20,644 nucleotides of DNA from Polysphondylium violaceum. Its lineage: Eukaryota; Evosea; Eumycetozoa; Dictyosteliales; Dictyosteliaceae. The notes under the pieces are model-generated. The model ran no database searches. It saw only the letters and a list, made by a program, of their open reading frames with translations, and was not told the origin of the DNA. Shown here in pieces: positions 8,091 to 16,040 of the stretch. The stretch is taken from NCBI GenBank assembly GCA_000277445.1, contig AJWJ01000437.1, positions 1 to 20,644 of the forward strand, written 5' to 3'. The stretch's first letter is position 1; every line of letters begins with the position of its first letter. The position numbers and the translations under genes are program-made.

Positions 8091-9452
8091 CTAGAAATAT
8101 TGCATATCTTGAGTGTCGACTATCACTGGTTTGTCATCGTCGTCGTCAGAGTTGTCGGCGTAGTAATAGGATCGACTGGTCTCGTTGATGTCGTCGAGGG
8201 TGTCAGAGTCGATTGGGACGTTTAGCGTGAACAGATTCAAATCCCATCCAAATTTCTCGAGAGTAAAGGACTTTAATTCCAACACGGATTTGAATAGGGC
8301 CTGATCAACGTTTTCTGTGCCTTCGCTATACACTGACTCGATAAACGATTTCAAGAGGGGTTTGATAAAGAATTTGTTGGAGAGATCAGACTCAAACATG
8401 TCAGAGGGTGCCTCGGACAACTGAGTTTTGAGAATCTTGAAAAACGAGCAAAAGAGCGCAGGTTTCTCACTGACGATGGTGTCGCATTGTAAAAAGAGAC
8501 ACACGAGTTCTTTCCACTGCTGAAAGGCACTCCATGCCATGCCATAGATAAACAAGACAAAACAAAATTCAATTTCTCCAAGAATATCTTGTTCTCTCTC
8601 TGCACCGGGATAGTATCGGTCCAACACGTATTTCAGACAATCAGACTTGTCTACATTCCATCGAGATATCTCGGCAGGTGTCAGAGTGCCTCTCGCTTTC
8701 TTTGGTTGTTTGGGAATCTTTGAGAAATATGGTACTCCCCATCCCTCTCTTTCTTCAGTTTCTTTTTTATTAATACTAGTTGTAGTAGTTGTTGTGGTTG
8801 TTGCACTTAATGAAGATGATGATTGTCTCTTTTGATTAAAGTCTTTTAATTTCTCATCCAATTCATCCAACATCTTTTTCTCTTTACGACTCGTCTTGGA
8901 GTTGGCAGGATCTTCATTATCAAATGCACAGGCATCGCCATTTATAATACCAGAGATGGGTAAAATGCGATCCAACAATGTTTTGCTGATATGTTGAGTC
9001 ATCATTGTCCATTTCAATTGGGTGCCATCGTATGGATAGGGTGCAAGATTTTTATCAAACTCAAAGCTTCTTACAGCCAGTGTATAGGATTCTCTCTCTT
9101 GCTCTGATATCACGTGATCAGGATAAAACTCTTCTGTCTCTGGATCCCATTTCTTGATAATAACTCTGCCCCATTGTTGCTGTTGTTCTTCATCGTCCTC
9201 GCCCAATCCCACACCACTCGTTGTGTTGTCAATATAAATAAAACTACTCGAGATCGTTGTGGGATCGCCCAATTCGTTGGACGCAGTGCAGTGGAACATG
9301 TGCACACCGGGTGGAATCATCTTAATGCCCTTGAATAACGGCCCCGACGACCACGACATGTTATCGCATCCGATGGTCGTGCCCACAGGTACATCTAAAA
9401 ACAACAATGTCGCATACTCTTTGGTCTGTTTACATGCTTTATTATTATCCAT
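8091..9452 (-). CDS. aar2: AAR2 pre-mRNA splicing factor homologue (U5 snRNP assembly)
   Basis: This is a single exon of 453 residues from the ATG at 9450-9452; the frame is open further upstream but only through promoter DNA. The N-terminal β-rich domain carries the family signature LLFLDVPVGTTIGCDNMSW followed by GPLFKGIKMIPPGVHMFH. Further on are WGRVIIKKWDPETEEFY and an LxPYP-like segment (LAPYPYDG). A Ser/Thr-rich linker with an (ACT-like) Thr run (about 235-252) leads to the C-terminal helical domain, with GEIEFCFVLFIYGMAWSAFQQWKEL. The tail is acidic (DDDDDK). AAR2 binds Prp8 in the cytoplasmic U5 precursor and is replaced by Brr2 in the nucleus. Human AAR2 is shorter (about 380 residues), and the excess lies in the linker. 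The gene is divergent from Snu114, which joins the same U5 precursor, so co-expression through the shared promoter is likely. Confidence 0.93.
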   Translation of the reverse strand: MDNNKACKQTKEYATLLFLDVPVGTTIGCDNMSWSSGPLFKGIKMIPPGVHMFHCTASNELGDPTTISSSFIYIDNTTSGVGLGEDDEEQQQQWGRVIIKKWDPETEEFYPDHVISEQERESYTLAVRSFEFDKNLAPYPYDGTQLKWTMMTQHISKTLLDRILPISGIINGDACAFDNEDPANSKTSRKEKKMLDELDEKLKDFNQKRQSSSSLSATTTTTTTTSINKKETEEREGWGVPYFSKIPKQPKKARGTLTPAEISRWNVDKSDCLKYVLDRYYPGAEREQDILGEIEFCFVLFIYGMAWSAFQQWKELVCLFLQCDTIVSEKPALFCSFFKILKTQLSEAPSDMFESDLSNKFFIKPLLKSFIESVYSEGTENVDQALFKSVLELKSFTLEKFGWDLNLFTLNVPIDSDTLDDINETSRSYYYADNSDDDDDKPVIVDTQDMQYF

Positions 9453-9695
9453 ATCCTGTAAATTTTCATATGACTTGTTTTTTTTTTTTTTTTCTTTTTT
9501 TTGATCAAAATTTTTTTTTTTTGTGATCTTTTCTTCAATTGAATTTGACGCACGCGTGAACACAAGGGGTGTGATAAAAGATCTTGATTGATAGATATAT
9601 AAATATAGATAGATATATAGATATAGATACAGATATCTGATTACCAATCCCTACGATTCCATTCATTCATATACATATACACATACATAGTCATA
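9453..9695. promoter_or_regulatory. bidirectional promoter of AAR2 and Snu114
   Basis: These 243 bp separate two divergent start codons. They contain T-tracts (about 9479-9491 and 9511-9520) and a palindromic GC core CACGCGTG at 9551-9558. The core includes ACGCGT, known in yeast as the MluI cell-cycle box. A TATA-like stretch with GATA/TAGATA repeats (about 9589-9640) probably serves the plus-strand gene. Factor identities in amoebae are not known to me. Confidence 0.6.
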
Positions 9696-12600
9696 ATGGC
9701 CGATACAGAGAATCTATATGATGAATTTGGAAATTACATTGGTGAAGATTTGGATGAAATAGAAGATGAAGATCAACAACAACAAGTAGATGATCAACAG
9801 CAACAACAACAAGAAGATACACATACCAATGGACATGAGGATCAACCAACTATAGAAGAGGATGTTGAAATGCAACCCATATCAACATCGTCAGCAATCG
9901 TTTTACATGAAGATAAAAAGTATTTCCCCGATGCAGAGGAAGTATTCAAAGGTGCCGAAGTTATGGTGCAAGATGAAGATACACAGCCCTTGACTCAGCC
10001 AATTATAAATCCAAAGAAACACAAAGAATTTACCATTGTCGAAAAGAGTTATCCTCCAACAACCTATCCTAAACAATTCCTTTTAGATCTTTTAAGATTC
10101 CCTCAGCTTAGCAGAAACGTTTGTCTATTGGGCTCATTACATCATGGTAAAACTACATTTATGGATATGTTGTTTCTTCAAACCCATGAAAAGAAATGGC
10201 AAAGTTCTAAACCTGTATGTATATCTATTGTACTATCTATCTCTATCATAATACATATACTAATTCAATAGAATTATAATTATATCATTTAAACAACATA
10301 TAGATTAAATATACAGATACTAGAAAAGATGAACAAGAAAGAGAGATTAGTATAAAATCAACACCAATGTCATTGGTATTACAAAACTCGAATGATAAAT
10401 CATATTTAATCAATATATTGGATACACCAGGTCATCCAAACTTTTTAGATGAAGTCACAGCAAGCATTCGGTTGTGTGATGGTGCAGTGATTGTTGTCGA
10501 TGCACTCGAGGGTGTAATGATGCAGACCGAGAGATTAATCAAACATGCAGTGTCAGAGGGACTTGAGATATGTGTTGTCATAAACAAAATCGATAGACTA
10601 ATACTCGAGTTAAAGTTGCCTCCAGTAGATGCCTACTTCAAAATTAAACATACAATAGATGAAATCAATGTTATCCTTGATATATATTCACATACAGACA
10701 GCAGTAGCAGTACAACAGGATCATATAAAGTATCACCAGAATTGGGTAATGTGTTGTTTGCAAGTTCAGAGATGGGATGGTGTTTTACTTTACAATCATT
10801 TGCTAAAATCTATTCAGAGTCTTTTGGCGGAGGCTTCAATGTCGGAGAGTTTGCCAAACGTTTGTGGGGCGACCTCTATTATGACACCAATACACGTGGC
10901 TTCAAGAGAAAGCCTCCCACCGAGGACAGCGTGCGTTCGTTTGTCCACTTTATCCTCAACCCCCTGTACAAAATCATTTCCACCGTCATGACCCAAGAAA
11001 AGAGCACAACGATTGCTGTGTTGGGTAGCTTGGGCATCCAGCTCTCCAAAGAGACCTATGATCTCGACATCAGACCGCTTTTGCGTATTGTCTTGTCAAA
11101 CTTTTTCGGAAAGGCCAATGCATTTGTAGATATGTTGGTTGCATTGCCCTCGCCTGTGAGTGCCGCGCAAAAAAAGATAGAGTCCACATACACCGGTCCA
11201 CTCAATGGTGAGTATGGCAAGGCGTTGCTCGCCTGCGACCCCCAAGGCCCCCTCATGATCTCGGTCACCAAGCTATTGAGCAAGTCTGACGGAAGCGGAT
11301 TTGAGTGTCTGGGTCGTGTCCTCTCGGGCACCTTGAAAAAGGGCCAAGAGGTCAGAGTACTCGGCGAGAAATACTCGCCCGATAATGACGAAGACATGGC
11401 TGTGGAGCAAGTGGCCGGCGTCTATATTGGCGAGGCCAGATACAAGATCGAGATTGAGACAGCCTACCCCGGCAACTGGGTATTGATTGATGGCATCGAC
11501 CCATCCATTGTCAAAACTGCCACCATCACCGACGCCCAAGACGTCGACCCAAACCACGACCACGACAGAGCACACACCTTTAAGCCATTGATGTTTATCA
11601 CCAAGTCTGTGTGCAAGGTGGCCATCGAACCATTGAACCCATCAGAGTTGCCCAAGATGTTGGACGGCTTGAGAAAGGTAAACAAAAGCTATCCCCTCTT
11701 AGTCACCAAGGCTGAAGAGTCGGGCGAACACGTCATTTTGGGCACTGGTGAGCTCTATCTCGACTGTGTGCTCCACGACCTTAGATTCATGTACACCGAG
11801 ATCGAAATCAAGGTAGACGACCCCGTAATCTCACTCGCTGAAACCATTGTAGAAACATCCTCGATCAAATGTCACGCCGACACTCAAAACAAAAAGAATC
11901 GTCTCTCTATGATTGCAGAGCCCCTTGAAAAAGGCCTCTCTCATGACATTGAAAACGGCTCCATCAAAATCGATTGGCCCAAAAAGAAGAGATCAGATTT
12001 CCTCCAACACGAGTACAATTGGGATATTTTGGCCGCAAACTCACTCTGGGCCTTTGGTCCAGACTCTAATGGCCCCAACGTGCTCTTGAACGATGTCCTT
12101 CCCGACCAGGTAAACAAGAGTCTCTTGATTGGCGTCAGTGACAGTATTATTAGAGGCTTCCAATGGGCCACAAAAGAAGGTCCACTCGTTGACGAACCAA
12201 TTCGTAATGTAAAATTCAAACTCTTGGGTGCCACCATCGCCCCCGAAGCCATCCAAAGATCCAGCGGACACATTGTTCCAGCCGCCCGTTCAGTCACCCA
12301 CTCATCTTTCCTCGTTGCCACACCCAGACTCATGGAGCCTGTGTTTGTCGTCGAGGTTGTATCCCCCATCGAATGTTTGTCGGCCATCGAAACCATCCTC
12401 ACCCGTCGTCGTGGCCACATTGTCCAAGACTCGCCCAAACCGGGTACACCACTCCACATCACCAAGGCCCTGTTACCCGTACTCGACTCTTACGGCTTTG
12501 AAACCGATCTCCGTTCCCAAACCCAAGGCCAAGCCTTTTGTCTATGTACCTTTGACCACTGGCAAGTTGTTCCAGGTGATCCACTCGACAAAACAATTAA

Positions 12601-12763
12601 GCTCCGTACTCTTGAGCCAAGCCCTCAGCCCCATTTGGCCCGTGAACTTTTAATTAAAACCAGAAGAAGAAAAGGTCTTAGTGAAGATGTAAACTTTAGT
12701 AAACACTTTGATGACGATTTACTTTTATCTTTGGCTTCTCAAAATGAAAATCAATATAGATAA
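9696..12763 (+). CDS. eftud2: Snu114/EFTUD2, U5 snRNP-specific GTPase
   Basis: There are two exons, 9696-10214 and 10304-12763, with an intron at 10215-10303 (GTATGT...ATATAG, 89 bp, phase 0). The product is 992 residues, close to human EFTUD2 (972). The acidic leader begins [20 protein letters not shown], then has Gln tracts. The EF-2-like GTPase motifs are GSLHHGKTT (146-154), the REISIKSTP effector segment (about 187-194), DTPGH (213-217) and NKID (267-270). Then come domains II-V with hallmark blocks [20 protein letters not shown]-like sequence, [21 protein letters not shown]-like LTRRRGH, and the C-terminal [22 protein letters not shown]. Snu114 controls Brr2 and spliceosome activation and disassembly. 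All GTPase residues are intact. Codon choice shifts strongly within exon 2: AT-ending before about 10800, C/G-ending to about 12620, then AT-ending again. Confidence 0.97.
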
Positions 12764-12778
12764 ATTAAGTTGTAATCT

Positions 12779-12798
12779 GTGATCACTGGTGATCACTG
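12779..12798. repeat. tandem palindromic decamer GTGATCACTG x2
   Basis: Two exact head-to-tail copies of GTGATCACTG start 15 bp after the Snu114 stop. Each contains the palindrome GTGATCAC, so the pair can fold on itself as a near-perfect hairpin. It lies in the spacer where Snu114 and the 12963-13295 gene converge and may help 3'-end formation. That role is a guess. Confidence 0.5.
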
Positions 12799-12962
12799 GA
12801 AAAAAAAAAAGAAAAAGAAAAAAGAAAAAAAAGTAAACAAACCAACCCATCCCTTTTAAAAATTAAATAAATCTTATTTAATCCGATATACAAATATTAA
12901 TATTATTAATATCTTTTTTTTATATTTAATTTATTTAAATTATTTATTTTAATTATTTTGGT

Positions 12963-13295
12963 TTAAACAACATGATATCTTTTTAACAACTCTTGGCCAT
13001 AATTTCCACCATAGATATAATGCAATTTCCTACCACAATCTTCAATCTATTGTTGAAAAAAAATAATAATAAAAAAAATATATTTTATTATTTTAATATA
13101 ATAAATCTAGATATATAGAAATAAAATATGATGTTTTTAAAATATTACATGAACTAAATAACCTTTTTTGTATTGAAAAAAACATTGTGTATGGTTTTGT
13201 TGTTGAGAAGAAAATCCCCCATTACCTTTCTTTGTTTCACTATTTGAAATTGAATGGAGAGGATTAGAAATTTTAGCTAAAGTTTCAAGAATCAT
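12963..13295 (-). CDS. small two-exon protein, function unknown
   Basis: I infer two exons. Exon 1 is 13149-13295 (ATG at 13293-13295), the intron is 13047-13148 (GTAATA...CAATAG, 102 bp, AT-rich, phase 0), and exon 2 is 12963-13046 (stop TAA at 12963-12965). The predicted 76-residue protein starts MILETLAKISNPLHSISNSE. It continues through a Gly/Ser/Gln stretch (residues 27-38) and has a Cys/aromatic second half: QCFFQYKKGYLVH, joined to IEDCGRKLHYIYGGNYGQEL. The two exons read as one even-composition protein, which supports the splice. The opening (hydrophobic start, then ISNP..SISNS) recalls the many short HssA-like dictyostelid proteins, but the second half does not, so I name no family. 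An additional upstream exon cannot be excluded because the frame is open for about four codons before the ATG. Confidence 0.55.
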
Positions 13296-13930
13296 AAGAA
13301 AAAAAAAACTAAAGGTGTATTATAATAAATGATTTCCAAATACCACAACAATCAGTACTATTTAAATCAACCTTATTTATTTTATTTTATTTAAAAAATA
13401 TTAATTCTTTCACACTACAAAATAAAAACAGATAAGATCAGAGATTTTGAAAAGAGGGTGCGATGAGTAAAAAGAGTAAATAGTGGTAATTCAGTTTCAC
13501 AATAAAATTTTATTTACAATAAAAATAATAATAATATTTATTTACTATAATCATAGTTTATTAGTTATAGTTATAGTTATAGGTATCCTTAAGCGCATGA
13601 GTTTAAAATATAAAATTATTGGTCATTTGAGGCGTGATGATGTGGTAAAGGCACACACCCTTTGGTGAAACCAAGTAAAAAAAAAAAAAATTTCAAAAAA
13701 AATATCTTTGCTTGAACAAGATAAAGATGTCATACAGTCACCCCATGCACCCCTTGGGAGCTGGGAAAAAAGTAGAATTTTTTATTTTTTTATTTTTTTC
13801 TACGTTTTTTTTTATTTTTTTATTTTTTTTTTTGTATTTCTTTGTTTTTTTGTAAAAAATCCTATTATAAATAATAATTTGAGTGGGAAATTTTCTTCAA
13901 CACAAAACAAAACACAACCAAACCTTAAAA

Positions 13931-14046
13931 GTAAGTCTTTATTGTATTTGTATATATATCTATCTTTATATCCCCATTCATAAAAACACATACAACATAC
14001 ATACCATTTATATACACACACATACTCTATATATTTGTGTTTGCAG
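13931..14046 (+). other. candidate 5'-UTR intron
   Basis: A strong donor GTAAGT at 13931 is paired with a pyrimidine-preceded acceptor TTTGCAG ending at 14046. The 116-bp interval is AT/CA-rich like an intron. It would belong to a transcript that starts after the TATA-like element near 13864 and leads to the acetyltransferase gene. A second possible intron, 14275-14375 (GTATAC...AACAG), is less convincing because a TATA box follows directly. Confidence 0.35.
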
Positions 14047-14377
14047 AATATAGTGTTTAATTGTTTTTTTTTTTTCTTTTTTCCCACGTGGAGCCAGTGC
14101 TCTATATAGAATCACACACACATACACACAAACACACACCCCCACATACCCCCCTCCCCTCTTGAATGAATATCAGCTTCATCTCCAATGCTCTACAAAT
14201 AAATAAAATCACACCTCACCTTTAGTTATTTTTAACATTTTTAATCATAACTGCCTGCGATATTGTTGGCAATTGTATACCCTTTTTTTTTCATCTTACC
14301 TCCCAATCACTTTTGTTTTTTGTTTTTATTTTTTTGTTTTTTCTCTCTTTCTTTCTTTTCCTTCCCAATAAACAGCA

Positions 14378-14386
14378 CTATAAAAG
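14378..14386 (+). promoter_or_regulatory. TATA box CTATAAAAG
   Basis: CTATAAAAG fits a eukaryotic TATA box and lies 187 bp before the ATG at 14573. It is preceded by a long pyrimidine tract and followed by CA-rich sequence suited to a start site near 14410. It is the best single core-promoter match in this spacer. Confidence 0.5.
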
Positions 14387-14572
14387 TACATTCACTAACT
14401 ATATTCATTACATTTTAATCACCCAACCAGGATATTAATCTTTTTATAGAAATTAAATTTCAACCAAAAAACTTAATTTTTATTTTATCAGACCTATCCA
14501 ATTTCTTTTTCTTCTTTTCGCCAGCTTCTTTTTCATCCAACAATTATAACCAATTTGTTACCAAGTCATATT

Positions 14573-15920
14573 ATGACTGCCTTAATTCTGAATAGTAATT
14601 TAGATAATAATCTTTATCTTAGTAGTAGTAGTAGTGGTGGTAGTAGTATCACCACTACTACCACCCCAACCAGTGTCTCTGCCAGCAACGCTGTTGAGCA
14701 AGAGAACGGTATCTCTAGCCTTTTCCCCATGTTGGCCAAGGGTGAAGAGAAAATGAGTGTTTCCATCGCCGACACCACTGCTGAGGAGATGAAGAAAAGC
14801 TCTTTCGCCTCTTTGGTTCCATCCAATATAGAATTCGTAAGATTCGCCATCAAACACAAGTCATATTCCTGATGAAACTGCCAACATGATAGAAGGTTTG
14901 GGATCATCTCGTCGTGGGAAGGATGATTCCAGTGGATCCATATCCAATCTTCTCGGTTTAGAATTTTCCAATGAAACCTCTTTTTCGTCAACAGCAGAGG
15001 CCTCTTGCAAAACACTAGCACGTGTTGGTAATCACTATGATCTTGGCAGCGGTGGTCATCCAACTGGATTTGTAAACCTCAGCAGTAGTAGGGACGCGTT
15101 GACAGCGGCTACAACAGCTCTCTTGCTCAGTAGCATCGCTGCTCAACAACAGCAAGAACAACTCGACTACTACACTGACCTCAGTAGACGTAAAAAGACA
15201 CTTATGTTGGACGGTGGCTACACCATTAGAGAGATATTTGATCCCGAAACAGACAAGTGTTGCGCACAAGCCCTGCAACTCTACTCTGACAGCTTTTTTC
15301 CACCTGCTGAACCACCCGTCAGACAAATCCAACAATTAGCCTCCACCCACTTTTACCGTGTGATCGTCATGCAAAATGAACAATCTGAAGTCATTGCCTG
15401 CGCCTTTATCGTAGAGCTTCACGAGCACAACTGCTATCACATAGACTATCTCTGTGTGAGATCCGATTGCAGAGGTAATGGTGTCGGTGGTAAATTCTTT
15501 AAATCGCTTTCAAACTACTTTAGATCCGAACACAGATACCCCATCATCACTCTCGAGTCAGAGACCAAAATGGTGGGATGGTACATCAAACAACAGTGCT
15601 TTAATCTAAACGTCCAAAGTGATCAATTGGAAGAGAATGGTGAAATGAGAAGATGGTGGCTATTATTTGTGCCCTTAGGCAACTTAATCCCTCCATCTCC
15701 TACAACCTCTGACACTGAAACTGATTCCGATTCCGATAGCTCCTCCTCTGCCACTATTGACATTCGTAGTAGTGGTAGAAAAATCATTCGTTCTCCATCT
15801 CATTATATCTATAATGACTCGGGTGATATCATATCTGAATTGAATCATCACAGTCTCTCTAAAATTGTAAAAGGAATTAAAAGTCTCTTACTTTGTGCCA
15901 GCGCATTGGTTAGTAATTAA
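14573..15920 (+). CDS. GNAT acetyltransferase in two frames, putative antizyme-type +1 frameshift
   Basis: The first frame (14573-14872) encodes 99 residues, MTALILNSNL... to KHKSYS, and stops at TGA. The +1 frame is open from 14841 to 15920 and encodes the conserved part. Shifting at TCC (14867-14869) and reading GAT at 14871 gives 448 residues. The GNAT domain lies at about 217-369: FYRVIVMQNEQSEVIACAFI, then HIDYLCVRSDC with the acetyl-CoA loop RGNGVGG (300-306), then TLESETKMVGWYIKQQCFNL. A Ser/Asp-rich tail follows. The junction TCC-TGA-T equals the antizyme +1 shift site. Alternatives are an intron, reinitiation at ATG 14886, or a sequence error. The only in-phase intron using the nearby GTAAG (14837-14921) would be unusually GC-rich, with a purine-rich acceptor GGGAAG. 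The substrate is unknown; antizymes share the GNAT-like fold but lack this acetyl-CoA loop. Confidence 0.75.
14867..14873 (+). promoter_or_regulatory. putative +1 ribosomal frameshift site UCC-UGA-U
   Basis: In the first frame the codons are TAT TCC TGA. Slipping one base forward at TCC makes the next codon GAT, which enters the long second frame. UCC-UGA-U is the established slippage heptamer of most antizyme mRNAs, where Ser-tRNA shifts at a slow UGA stop and polyamines raise the efficiency. The two frames overlap for 32 nt (14841-14872), and this is the very end of that overlap, exactly where a stop-driven +1 shift must occur. Confidence 0.6.
14901..14930 (+). other. possible RNA hairpin downstream of the shift site
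   Basis: GGATCATC (14901-14908) can pair with GATGATTCC (14922-14930), leaving one bulged T and a 13-nt loop. It begins 31 nt after the TCC codon, further than classical frameshift pseudoknots, so a stimulatory role is uncertain. Confidence 0.25.
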
Positions 15921-16040
15921 ATTTATAAACAGCAGTAAAATCAAATCCAATCAATAAATTAACATTCCATGTGTCTTTTTTTAAAAAAAAACAAACAAAT
16001 AGATAGATATCTATATTATCTCTTTCTTTTATTTAAAAGA

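Larger units (their letters stand above)
13296..14572. other. long spacer and 5' leader of the acetyltransferase gene
   Basis: This is 1277 bp without a supported protein gene. It contains the promoter of the small minus-strand gene; a GC-richer patch at 13621-13676 with a box C-like GTGATGA (13634-13640); long T/A homopolymers (13774-13855); a TATA-like ATTATAAATA near 13864; a candidate 5'-UTR intron (13931-14046); and the palindrome CCACGTGG (14084-14091). A CA/C-rich tract spans 14112-14160, a 19-codon ORF 14166-14225, pyrimidine-rich DNA 14281-14366, and the best TATA box 14378-14386. Transcription could start near 13890 or near 14410. The upstream start would make the intron and uORF part of the message. 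Confidence 0.5.

Noticed and set aside
8840-8900. AAR2 and Snu114 as an operon-like or fused unit
   Set aside because: They are divergent with separate starts; only a shared promoter is supported.
11941-12465. 174-codon open frame on the minus strand opposite Snu114, with others at 11056-11397 and 11273-11575
   Set aside because: These are shadows caused by the C-ending codons of the Snu114 coding strand; they have no domain or start context.
13812-14087. Open frames on both strands in the acetyltransferase leader
   Set aside because: They translate homopolymer T/A and CA repeats. A 5'-UTR intron and promoter elements explain the region better.
14837-14921. Intron GTAAG...GGGAAG that would fuse the two acetyltransferase frames
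   Set aside because: It is in phase, but its base composition is near balanced, the acceptor is purine-rich, and the skipped part itself reads as protein in the second frame (SNTSHIPDETANMIEGLG). Kept as the main rival explanation, not as the annotation.
14871-15920. Reading the acetyltransferase as a true ornithine decarboxylase antizyme
   Set aside because: The shift site fits, but the second frame has an intact acetyl-CoA loop RGNGVGG and typical GNAT flanks, and I see none of the antizyme core sequence I remember.
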